A DNA stretch of 64,000 bases from Bacillota bacterium (GTDB lineage Bacteria > Bacillota > Clostridia > Christensenellales > Aristaeellaceae), in NCBI GenBank assembly GCA_023404715.1, contig JAEYAR010000170.1:15520-79519 (forward strand), in the 5' to 3' direction. Shown here piece after piece: positions 33,287 to 41,067 of the stretch. The notes beneath the pieces were generated by a model that saw only the letters and a list, made by a program, of their open reading frames with translations, did no database searches and was not told the DNA's origin. The stretch's first letter is position 1. Every line of letters starts with the position of its first letter. The position numbers and the translations under genes are program-made.

Positions 33287-34670
33287 GTGGATTGGAAAAA
33301 GCCTTTTCGCCAAGTTGTTTATGGCTATTCTGTTGGCGGCGAGCCTTCTGTCCCTGGCCATCTATGGCATCGTTATGCTGTACTTGCCGAGCAGCTATAG
33401 CTGGCAGGAAAGCATGCGATTTGAAGAACGTTTGAATCAGCTTGCCCGCCTGCTGGAAGACCGCCCCCTGGAAGAGGTTCAGGCTGATCTCGATTTATTC
33501 GCCGTGGCCAACAAGGCTACCGTATTTATCGCCCAAAGCGATAGTACAGATGCCGTATTGGCACAAGCAGATTTCAATGACATTACCTACACCATTGATG
33601 ATAGCAGCGCGGTTGCAGCCTCCTCCGCCGACAAAGACGCGGGGCCTTACGCTTATGTTTTTGTGCAGAATCTTAAAATGCAGAGCTATGATGCCCCCGT
33701 GCAATTGTACGGAGAATTAACGGTTGATGCGGCGTCTGAAATATTCGGCAATCTGGCGGGGCTTCTGCCCTGGGTGGCCATATTAGCGGTTACTGTCTCC
33801 ATTGTCTGTGCGGCGGTCATCAGTCAAAATTTCACCTCGCCGATCCGCCACATCAGCGACGTCTCAAAGAAGCTGGCCGCGCTTGATCTGACCCCGCGAT
33901 GCGCGGTGAATCGCTCGGATGAGGTTGGCCTACTTGCCTCCGGCATCGATCGCATGGCCGAAAATCTGGAGATAACAATGTCGGAGCTAAAAGAATCCAA
34001 CGCCCAGCTTCAGCGCGCTATAGATCATCAGCGAGACTTTTTTTCTGCGGTGTCGCATGAGCTTAAAACGCCTATCACGGTTTTGCGTGGGCAACTTGAA
34101 AGCATGATCTTTGGCATCGGCGCTTATAAAGATGTAAAAACGTCCCTTCCTGAGAGTTTAGAGACCGTGAGCGGGATGCAGGATTTGGTGGCGCAAATCC
34201 TTACCATCTCAAAACTGCATACGGCGGGATATGAATTGCATATAACGACAGAAGATATAGGCTCGCTCCTGAAAAAATGCGTTGAAGAGCATCGCCCTCT
34301 TGCCTCCGCAAAAGATATCGACTTACAAATTGACATTAAACCCGGCATTCAATGGCCGGTGGATGCCGTCTACTTCCCCAAGGCTATATCAAATGTACTG
34401 AATAATGCAATCCGTTATTCGCCCGAAAACGCGACCGTTTTCGTCACGCTGACCCCCGCAGTGTTGACCATTCGAAATACCGGCGTCACGCTGGAGGCGC
34501 CCGATAAGGCTTTTGACGCTTTTCACCGGGAAGAGGTATCCGGCAACAGGGAAACCGGGGGGAGCGGACTGGGCCTATATATGGTGAAAACCATCCTCGA
34601 ACGGCACAAAATGTCTTATCTTATCCGAAACGATGAAAATGCCGTGGTATTTGAAATGCGCTATTTATGA
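33279..34670 (+). CDS. Sensor histidine kinase (transport cassette)
   Basis: 463 aa from a TTG start that overlaps the response regulator. Membrane segments at about 10-34 and 160-182 flank an extracellular domain of about 120 residues. HAMP follows (FTSPIRHISDVSKKLAALDL), then the H box FFSAVSHELKTPITVLRGQ and the ATPase motifs FPKAISNVLNNAIRYSPE and ETGGSGLGLYMVKTILE. The middle DxGxG box is weakened (LTIRNTGVTLEAPD), as in VanS-like kinases. GAGGGGTAGG precedes the TTG. The signal may be sensed directly through the large extracellular loop. Confidence 0.93.
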   Translation: MVEWIGKSLFAKLFMAILLAASLLSLAIYGIVMLYLPSSYSWQESMRFEERLNQLARLLEDRPLEEVQADLDLFAVANKATVFIAQSDSTDAVLAQADFNDITYTIDDSSAVAASSADKDAGPYAYVFVQNLKMQSYDAPVQLYGELTVDAASEIFGNLAGLLPWVAILAVTVSIVCAAVISQNFTSPIRHISDVSKKLAALDLTPRCAVNRSDEVGLLASGIDRMAENLEITMSELKESNAQLQRAIDHQRDFFSAVSHELKTPITVLRGQLESMIFGIGAYKDVKTSLPESLETVSGMQDLVAQILTISKLHTAGYELHITTEDIGSLLKKCVEEHRPLASAKDIDLQIDIKPGIQWPVDAVYFPKAISNVLNNAIRYSPENATVFVTLTPAVLTIRNTGVTLEAPDKAFDAFHREEVSGNRETGGSGLGLYMVKTILERHKMSYLIRNDENAVVFEMRYL

Positions 34671-34771
34671 TGTCTCCATGTGGTTTAGCGGGGCGGGCAG
34701 GACGGTTCCCGTCTCTGCGGATTTGGGCTGATAAAAGGAGTTGGGGCAGCTCATTTTCCCTATAAACGCAT

Positions 34772-34810
34772 GAACGCCGCCAAAATCCTTAAACGATTTT
34801 GGCGGCGTTC
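34772..34810. terminator. Long perfect inverted repeat between convergent genes
   Basis: Arms of 16 bases (34772-34787 and 34795-34810, start GAACGCCGCC) around a seven-base loop, between the kinase gene (plus) and the PIN/TRAM gene (minus). Neither side has a clear T run. Most likely a bidirectional terminator. The rest of 34671-34868 holds no gene that I can see. Confidence 0.7.
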
Positions 34811-34868
34811 CTTGTGGCAATCAAAACAGCTTGTAATCAGCGTATTCCCCAAGGCGCGGCGCAGCGGG

Positions 34869-36080
34869 TCATACCGCCCGCTCCACCGGCTTCATTTTTG
34901 TAAAGATCATGCGCCCGGCCGCCGTCTGCAGCACCGTCGTCACCACGACGCTGAGCGTCTCCCCCACGTATCGCCTCGCGTTGTCCACGACGATCATCGT
35001 GCCGTCCTCCAGGTAGCCTACACCCTGGCCCGGCTCCTTGCCCTCGCGCACGATCTGCACCGTCATCTCCTCGCCCGGCAGCACCACGGGCTTGACCGCG
35101 TTAGCCAGCTCGTTGATGTTGAGCACGCGCACGCCCGTCACCGCCGCCACCTTGTTGAGATTGTAGTCGTTCGTCATCACGATGCCGCCCGTCTGCTGGG
35201 CGAGCTTGAGCAGCTTGACGTCCACCTCTTCCACGTCCTCAAAATCCGCCTCGCTGACCTCCACGCGCAGGCCGGGCTCCTTTTGCATACGCGAGAGCAC
35301 GTCCAGTCCGCGCCTGCCGCGATTTCGCCGAAGCGCATCCCCCGAATCCGCGATGTGTCTGAGCTCCGCCAGCACGAACTGCGGCACCACCAGCGTTCCC
35401 TCCAAAAAGCCCGTCTTGCAGATGTCGTAAATGCGCCCGTCGATGATGACGCTCGTATCCAGGATCTTCGGTGCAATGCCTTCCCCCGCATCTCGCTCCG
35501 CAAGCTTGTCCTGCTTTTTGCCGAGCAAATTACAGGCCGGCCACTCCTTATAGCGCCGCGCGCCGACCGATGCGCCAAGATACCCCATCACGATGTAGAC
35601 CACCACGGTCAGCGCGGTGAAAAATTCCTTTGGCTGCAGCGAGCGGAAGAGCTGCGTCGTCAGCAATGCGATGATGAGGCCCGCGATCAATCCCGCCACG
35701 CTGGTCAGTACCTGCTGCGCGGGCGCGCCCTCCAGCGCGCGCTCGGCGCGCTGCACGTTTGCCTGCACAAAGCGCAGGATCATACCCGAAAAAATGCCGC
35801 ACAGGCCGCCGCACAGGGTACATAACACCACGTATAGCGCCAGCCTCGCGCCGGTATGCGGCATGCCCACGACGCCGTCCGCCGCCAGCATTTCCCACGC
35901 ACCGAGCAAAACCGCCGCGATGCCCGCGCCCATTAGGGCGCCCACGGCGATGCACACAGCGCACAGCCATCGCTGTATGTTCCTTTTTTTCACCCAATCC
36001 CCCCGCTTTCCGTTCTGCCGGGCGGCGGCCGCGCCGTCCGTATCGTCAGTCAGGCTACCCCTAGGATAACCCACGCCCAT
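34869..36080 (-). CDS. PIN/TRAM-domain membrane protein (YacL-like)
   Basis: 403 aa as drawn. Four membrane segments at about 37-185 are followed by a PIN nuclease-like domain (ILDTSVIIDGRIYDI, then FVLAELRHIADS, MTNDYNLNKVA with acidic residues at the catalytic positions) and a C-terminal TRAM domain. YacL-type proteins sit next to radA or cysS in Firmicutes; here radA is directly upstream, 12 bases away. A GTG at 35993 with GGGGGG before it is an alternative start giving 374 aa and matches the usual N-terminus better. An RNA-related role is likely but unproven. Confidence 0.9.
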   Translation of the reverse strand: MGVGYPRGSLTDDTDGAAAARQNGKRGDWVKKRNIQRWLCAVCIAVGALMGAGIAAVLLGAWEMLAADGVVGMPHTGARLALYVVLCTLCGGLCGIFSGMILRFVQANVQRAERALEGAPAQQVLTSVAGLIAGLIIALLTTQLFRSLQPKEFFTALTVVVYIVMGYLGASVGARRYKEWPACNLLGKKQDKLAERDAGEGIAPKILDTSVIIDGRIYDICKTGFLEGTLVVPQFVLAELRHIADSGDALRRNRGRRGLDVLSRMQKEPGLRVEVSEADFEDVEEVDVKLLKLAQQTGGIVMTNDYNLNKVAAVTGVRVLNINELANAVKPVVLPGEEMTVQIVREGKEPGQGVGYLEDGTMIVVDNARRYVGETLSVVVTTVLQTAAGRMIFTKMKPVERAV

Positions 36081-36092
36081 CGCCTTATACGC

Positions 36093-37472
36093 TCACCCGA
36101 TAAGGATCGCGATCGCCTCCGAAATCGTATCCACGCCGTAGACTTTCATGCCGTCCGGCACGCGGGTGCGGCGCATGTTTTCACGCGGTACCACGCATGT
36201 CGTGAAGCCCAGGCGCATGCACTCGGCCAAGCGACGTTCCATCTGCCCGACCGCGCGGATCTCGCCCGCCAGGCCGACCTCGCCCATCACCGCCCAATCG
36301 GCGGGCACGGGCGCATTCCGCACGCTCGAGGCGACCGCAGCGCACAGCGGCAAGTCCGCCGCCGGCTCCGTCAGCTCCAGGCCGCCCGCCACGTTCACAT
36401 ATACGTCCTGGTTGTAGAGCGGTATGCCCGCCCTTTTTTCCAAAACCGCCAGCAACAGCGCCAGCCTACCCGTGTCAAAGCCGTTTGTCGTGCGGCGCGG
36501 GCTGCCAAAAGGCGTCTGCGCCACGAGCGCCTGTACATCCACGAGCATGGGCCGCGTGCCCTCGATGCCGCAGAGCACCGCCGAGCCCGCCGCCCCCCTG
36601 GCCCGCGCGGAGAGCAGCATCTCCGAGGGGTTCTCCACCTGGGTCATGCCGCTCTCGTGCATCTGAAAGAGGCCCAGTTCGTTGACCGAGCCAAAACGGT
36701 TTTTCACCGCCCGGAGGATTCGGTACTCATGCTGGCGGTCGCCCTCAAAATAAAGCACCACGTCCACCATGTGCTCCAGCACGCGCGGGCCTGCGATGGC
36801 GCCCTCCTTCGTCACATGCCCTACGAGGAACACCGCGCATCCCGACGTCTTCGCCATGCGCATGAGCAGCGCCGTGCTCTCGCGCACCTGCGATACGCTG
36901 CCCGGCGCAGAGGCCATGTCGGGCTTGTACATGGTCTGTATCGAGTCCACGACCATATAGTCCGGGCCAAGCTCCGTCCAACGGGCCTCCGCCGCGTCGA
37001 GCGCATTCTCCGCGAGGATAAACAGGTTTTCCGATGTAACGCCCAGCCTGCGCGCGCGCATCTTGATCTGCCGGGCCGATTCCTCGCCCGAGATGTACAG
37101 CACCCGCGCCCCGTCCTTGGCCAGGTGTGCGCACGCCTGCAGCAGCAGCGTCGACTTGCCGATCCCCGGGTCCCCGCCCACCAGCACGAGCGAGCCCTCG
37201 ACGATGCCGCCGCCCAAGACGCGGTCGAGCTCGCCGATGCCCGTCGACGCGCGCTGCTGCGCCTCGTCGGGGATCTCGCTCAGGCGCATCGCCTGCTCGC
37301 CCGTGCCGGGCCGTTGCTTGTTCGGCTTTGCGCTAGGCTGCGCCGCCGCCGTCAGGCCTGGCGCCTGCTCCTCCAGGGTGTTCCAAGCGCCGCAGTCCGG
37401 GCACTTGCCCATCCACTTTCCCGTCTCGTATCCGCACGCCGTGCACTGGTAAACCGTCTTTGCCTTAGCCAT
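36093..37472 (-). CDS. radA: DNA repair protein RadA
   Basis: 459 aa, typical length. A zinc finger (CTACGYETGKWMGKCPDCG) is at residues 10-28. The RecA-like core has Walker A GGDPGIGKST, Walker B YMVVDSIQT and the RadA-specific KNRFGSVNELGLF. The C-terminal Lon-like domain has GGLELTEPAADLPLCAAVASS. RadA is a branch-migrating helicase that works with RecA in recombinational repair. GAGGAAAAC precedes the ATG. It is in an operon with the PIN/TRAM gene. Confidence 0.98.
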   Translation of the reverse strand: MAKAKTVYQCTACGYETGKWMGKCPDCGAWNTLEEQAPGLTAAAQPSAKPNKQRPGTGEQAMRLSEIPDEAQQRASTGIGELDRVLGGGIVEGSLVLVGGDPGIGKSTLLLQACAHLAKDGARVLYISGEESARQIKMRARRLGVTSENLFILAENALDAAEARWTELGPDYMVVDSIQTMYKPDMASAPGSVSQVRESTALLMRMAKTSGCAVFLVGHVTKEGAIAGPRVLEHMVDVVLYFEGDRQHEYRILRAVKNRFGSVNELGLFQMHESGMTQVENPSEMLLSARARGAAGSAVLCGIEGTRPMLVDVQALVAQTPFGSPRRTTNGFDTGRLALLLAVLEKRAGIPLYNQDVYVNVAGGLELTEPAADLPLCAAVASSVRNAPVPADWAVMGEVGLAGEIRAVGQMERRLAECMRLGFTTCVVPRENMRRTRVPDGMKVYGVDTISEAIAILIG

Positions 37473-37846
37473 CTGTTTTCCTCTCGTATCTCTCGTATTT
37501 GATGAAACCTTTGGGTTTCGTATTTCGTCTTATTAATGAAATTTGCGCCGGAGGGCGCCGCCCCCGGCCGTTTGTCGCGCGACGGGATTATTATACCATA
37601 TGCCGCGGCTTCGCGCCATGTCAAAGGCGCTCGGATGCTGTCGAATCGCCCGCCAATCGTTCGCGCTGCAAATACCTTTTTTCTACAATTTCGGCGTGAA
37701 TTCCCAGGGTTTTTACGCGCATTTATCGTTGCGCGGCGGCAGATGGGCGCTTATAATGAGAGTATATACGGGAAAAGAGACGAAAATATGACGAATCTGC
37801 GGCGCCTTTGGGAAGGCGCTGTTTACGATACGGATCGGAGGATCAC
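37473..37846. promoter_or_regulatory. Divergent promoter region between radA and the phosphoesterase gene
   Basis: No gene is seen in these 374 bases. For radA (minus) an extended -10, TGGTATAAT, lies at 37590-37598, with TTGACA further up at a 23-bp spacing that is too long to count. For the phosphoesterase (plus) TTGCGC (37729-37734) and TATAAT (37752-37757) are 17 bp apart. A short hairpin GAAACC-TTTG-GGTTTC lies at about 37503-37518 in the radA leader. Confidence 0.65.
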
Positions 37847-38953
37847 ATGAACCGCAGGCAGGATCGCTTCCACAACCCTTACCAGAACTTTTCCACAAAT
37901 TATGCTGGAAAACACAAGGCCGTCTCCGCCTCCTACGAGATGTTTACGCCGCCCCGCCGCAATTGGAAGCCCCTCCTCGCCGTATTGATCCTGCTCGCGT
38001 TGCTGATCGGCGGCGGCTTCGGCTACAGCGTGATCGAAAGCCGGCTCGTCTTCGTCAATGAGGTCACCGTCCCCATCCCCAACCTGCCCAAGGCCTTTGA
38101 AGGATACACCATTTTGCACATTTCAGACCTGTACGGCGCCCGGTTTGGGGAAAAGCAGCGGCGTATCGCCGATGCGCTCGAGGGGAAGAGCTACAGCGTC
38201 GTATGCATCACGGGCGACATGCTGGGCCCAACCGAGGATCCCCAGCCGTTTTACGAGCTGCTCACCGCCCTGGGTGAAAAACGGCCCGTGCTCTTTATCA
38301 CCGGAGAGAACGACCCGGATCCCTTCGAGGGGGAACAATCCCTCGCCGACAACGTGCTCGCCCCCTTTATCCTGGGCGCGCAGCAACGCAGCGCCATCTA
38401 TCTGGACGCGCCCTACTGCGTGGAACTCGGCGGGGAGCGTCTGTGGTTCGCGCCCGATTCGGCGCTCAGCCTCGACCTGGATGCGGCGGAGCAGACCTAC
38501 AGGGCGCAGGGCAGCCGGGCTACCGGCGCCGTACAAAAGAAGGTCATCGACTATCAGCTCGGCCGCATCGATCGAATTCGCCAGGCGCGCGAAACGATGC
38601 AATCGGGCGACACCTACGTGGCGCTCTCGCACATGCCGCTCAAGCAAAGCTTCGTGCGCGGCATGACGACCACTCGCACAGACCCCCAGCAGACGACGCT
38701 CATCGGCATGATCGACCTCGTCCTCGCCGGGCATTACAACGGCGGCCAGGTACGCCTCCCTTTTGCAGGCCCGCTCTACGTGTCCGGCTATGGCCTCTTC
38801 CCCGGTGAAGGCGTCGTCGAAGGGCTCGTCACCTCCGGCACGCTGCCCCAGCACATCAGCCCGGGCCTGGGCGTAAAGCCCGATACGCTGCTCCCCATGC
38901 GCCTGTTTAATCCGCCCACGATGACGCTCGTAAAGCTTACGGCGTCGCTGTAG
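37847..38953 (+). CDS. Membrane-anchored metallophosphoesterase-like protein with degenerate active site
   Basis: 368 aa. A cytoplasmic N-terminus of about 45 residues is followed by one membrane segment (LLAVLILLALLIGGGFGYSVI) and a YkuE-like phosphoesterase domain. The five metal motifs are recognisable but altered: ISDLYG for D-x-H, TGDM kept, GENDP for GNHD, LSHMP kept, and GHYNGGQ for GHTHGGQ. Several His ligands are thus lost, so catalysis is doubtful. CGGAGGA precedes the ATG at 37847; a longer in-frame start lacks a site. It is a single gene with promoter and terminator. Confidence 0.85.
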   Translation: MNRRQDRFHNPYQNFSTNYAGKHKAVSASYEMFTPPRRNWKPLLAVLILLALLIGGGFGYSVIESRLVFVNEVTVPIPNLPKAFEGYTILHISDLYGARFGEKQRRIADALEGKSYSVVCITGDMLGPTEDPQPFYELLTALGEKRPVLFITGENDPDPFEGEQSLADNVLAPFILGAQQRSAIYLDAPYCVELGGERLWFAPDSALSLDLDAAEQTYRAQGSRATGAVQKKVIDYQLGRIDRIRQARETMQSGDTYVALSHMPLKQSFVRGMTTTRTDPQQTTLIGMIDLVLAGHYNGGQVRLPFAGPLYVSGYGLFPGEGVVEGLVTSGTLPQHISPGLGVKPDTLLPMRLFNPPTMTLVKLTASL

Positions 38954-39001
38954 CGCCGCTACATGCATCCCCAGCAAAGTCGCATATTCGTCAACGATCT
39001 G

Positions 39002-39029
39002 CGCCATGGTTTCGCCATGGCGTTTTTTA
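39002..39029 (+). terminator. Terminator after the phosphoesterase gene
   Basis: CGCCATGG (39002-39009) and CCATGGCG (39015-39022) around TTTCG, followed by TTTTTTAT. It lies 48 bases past the stop. Confidence 0.88.
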
Positions 39030-39033
39030 TGTC

Positions 39034-39083
39034 TTGACAGATGGGCGCTCATTGAATATCATGTGATATATATCATGTGATAT
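39034..39083 (+). promoter_or_regulatory. TetR-type promoter with tandem palindromes
   Basis: TTGACA (39034-39039) and TATCAT (39057-39062), 17 bp apart. Two identical abutting copies of ATATCATGTGATAT (39056-39069 and 39070-39083), each palindromic (ATATCA/TGATAT), cover the -10 and start region. GGAGG of the next gene follows at once. This is a strong candidate operator for the TetR protein downstream. Confidence 0.85.
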
Positions 39084-39103
39084 TTTATTTGGAGGTGACC
39101 TCA

Positions 39104-39691
39104 ATGCCCCCGCGATTAAAGCTCACGCGGGACGCGCTCCTGCATGCGGCCTTTCGGATCGCCCGCATGCAGGGAATCGACGCGGTCACGGCCCGCAGCG
39201 TCGCAAGGGAGGCTGGCTGCTCGATTCAGCCCGTCTTCAGCCAATTCGCAACGATGGAGGCGCTGCGTCAGGCGACGTTCGACTACGCCTGCGAGCGGCT
39301 CATGGCCGACATCCTGTCCTTTCAGGACGTGCCCGACTATCTCTCGCGCATAAGCCTTTGGGTCGTCCGCCTGGCAAGAAATGAACCGCACCTGTTCCAC
39401 CTGCTTTACCTGTCGGACAGCTATGCGGACAAGGACCTGTTTACCTACATGATGACCTACCGCAGCAACCGGGTCACGCTCGAGAAGGTTGCGCAGGCGC
39501 ACGGCCTCGAGCCGGAAGCCTGCGCACAAATCTTTCTGCGCGCGTTCCTGCTCGTCTTTGGCATCGCTGCGATGATCGCCACCAATCACATGTCGTTTTC
39601 CGATGAGCAGGTCGCCTCGATGATGAAACAGACGGTCGAGGACATGGCGCGCGGGACCAGAGAACGAAAAGGGAAGGATGGATCCGCATGA
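39104..39691 (+). CDS. TetR-family transcriptional regulator
   Basis: 195 aa. The N-terminal helix-turn-helix is at residues 8-50 (LTRDALLHAAFRIARMQGIDAVTARSVAREAGCSIQPVFSQFATMEALRQA). The C-terminal ligand domain is at about 60-190 (WVVRLARNEPHLFHLLYLSDSYADKDLFTYMM). GGAGGTGACC precedes the ATG at 39104. The gene ends in an ATGA overlap with a PaaK-like ligase, so the regulator and enzyme are co-expressed from the tandem-palindrome promoter. The ligand may be a carboxylic acid or its acyl-CoA, inferred from the neighbour. Confidence 0.93.
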   Translation: MPPRLKLTRDALLHAAFRIARMQGIDAVTARSVAREAGCSIQPVFSQFATMEALRQATFDYACERLMADILSFQDVPDYLSRISLWVVRLARNEPHLFHLLYLSDSYADKDLFTYMMTYRSNRVTLEKVAQAHGLEPEACAQIFLRAFLLVFGIAAMIATNHMSFSDEQVASMMKQTVEDMARGTRERKGKDGSA

Positions 39692-41058
39692 AAGAAATCG
39701 GTCTGCTGAGGGGTATGGGACTGTGCAGAAGGTATGGACGGATGGGCTTGGCGGCAAGGGAGGCCCTGCAGGCCGCCCGCCTGCGGGAGATGGTCCTGTG
39801 GGCGCGCGAGCACAGCCCCTTTTACCGTCTGCTCTATCGGGATATTGGGCCCGACTTCGATCTGAAGGATCTGCCGCCGGTCGACAAAGTGCAGCTGATG
39901 GACCGGTTCGACGAGTGGCTATGCGACCCAGACGTCAAATGGGCCGACCTGGAGCGGTTTATGGAAAACCCCGATCATATCGGACGCCGCTTTCGGGGGA
40001 AATACCTCGTCTTTACGACCAGCGGGTCGACGGGCAATCCCCTCGTGGTGCTGTACGACGAAACGGCAAACAACGTGATGAGCGCGATGACCGCGCTGCG
40101 CAGCTTTGCCCGGCCGGCGGACATGCGCGCCTTCATCCGGCGCGGCGGCAAGACGATCGGCGTGTTTGCCACCGGCGGTTTTTACCTCAGCAATAGCTCC
40201 GTCCGCGCACGGCAGCTGTCGATGCCGTGGAAGCGCAATCAGATCGCCGTCACCAGCGCCCTGCTGCCTACCGCGCAAATCGTCTCCGAGCTCAACGCGT
40301 TTCAGCCGGCTATGCTGGGCGGCTATCCCTCCAACCTGGAATTGCTCATCGACGAGCAAGCGTCCGGCAGGCTCTGCATCCGGCCCATGATCATCATGAC
40401 AGGCGGCGAGTATCTGTCGGAAAGCCTTCGCGGGCGTTTGGCGGACGCCTTTCATTGCTATGTGCAGACGTCCTACGCCTGCACCGAAGCGGGCACCCTC
40501 GCCTGCGAGTGCGCCGAGCGCCATTTACACGTAAACGACGACTGGGTCCTCCTGGAGCCCGTAGACGCCGCCGGCCGCCCTGTGCCGGACGGCGAGCAGG
40601 CCGAAAAGCTCCTCGTCACCAACCTTTTTAACTTTACGCAGCCGTTCATCCGCTATGCGCTTACCGACCGCGTCGTGCTGCACAGGGAGCCTTGCGCCTG
40701 CGGCAACCCCGCCCCACGGCTGACCCTCGAAGGGCGTACAGACGACGTCGTGCGCTTTGAGCAGGCGGGGGTGGAGATCCGCATCGCGCCGCTCGCCCTC
40801 TACGCGGTGCTCAAGGAAGTGCGCCAGGTCCGCCGCTTCCAGCTCGTTGCCCATCCGGGCAACCGGATCGAGCTGCGGTTGGAGCCCGCCCCCGGTGCCG
40901 ACCAGGAATCGGCCTTCGCCCAGGCCCAGGCCGCCCTGTCGCCCTTTCTCGCCGCGCACGGGGTATCGGCATACGAAATCCACCTGTCTGATCAGCTGCC
41001 CCGTCCGCACCCCGTCAGCGGAAAGTTCAAGCACATCATCGCGCCGGCGGACGCGTGA
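39688..41058 (+). CDS. PaaK-like adenylate-forming enzyme (phenylacetate-CoA ligase family)
   Basis: 456 aa. The adenylate motif is LVFTTSGSTGNPLVV. The family motifs follow: PTAQIVSELNAFQPAMLGGYPSNLELL, then IIMTGGEYLSESLRGRLADAF, YACTEAGTLACEC, and the C-terminal RTDDVVRF and PVSGKFKHI. The N-terminal REHSPFYRLLY segment is typical. Such enzymes activate aryl or other acids to acyl-AMP and then CoA. The start overlaps tetR. No downstream aromatic-degradation genes are present, so the substrate is open. A role in making a cell-surface or secondary metabolite acid is equally possible. Confidence 0.92.
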   Translation: MKEIGLLRGMGLCRRYGRMGLAAREALQAARLREMVLWAREHSPFYRLLYRDIGPDFDLKDLPPVDKVQLMDRFDEWLCDPDVKWADLERFMENPDHIGRRFRGKYLVFTTSGSTGNPLVVLYDETANNVMSAMTALRSFARPADMRAFIRRGGKTIGVFATGGFYLSNSSVRARQLSMPWKRNQIAVTSALLPTAQIVSELNAFQPAMLGGYPSNLELLIDEQASGRLCIRPMIIMTGGEYLSESLRGRLADAFHCYVQTSYACTEAGTLACECAERHLHVNDDWVLLEPVDAAGRPVPDGEQAEKLLVTNLFNFTQPFIRYALTDRVVLHREPCACGNPAPRLTLEGRTDDVVRFEQAGVEIRIAPLALYAVLKEVRQVRRFQLVAHPGNRIELRLEPAPGADQESAFAQAQAALSPFLAAHGVSAYEIHLSDQLPRPHPVSGKFKHIIAPADA

Positions 41059-41067
41059 GCCGCGCGC

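Noticed and set aside
34770..35825. A 351-codon plus-strand frame antisense to the PIN/TRAM gene
   Set aside because: The minus strand encodes a clear PIN/TRAM protein; the plus frame is rich in Arg/His/Gln as expected of an antisense shadow in GC-rich DNA.
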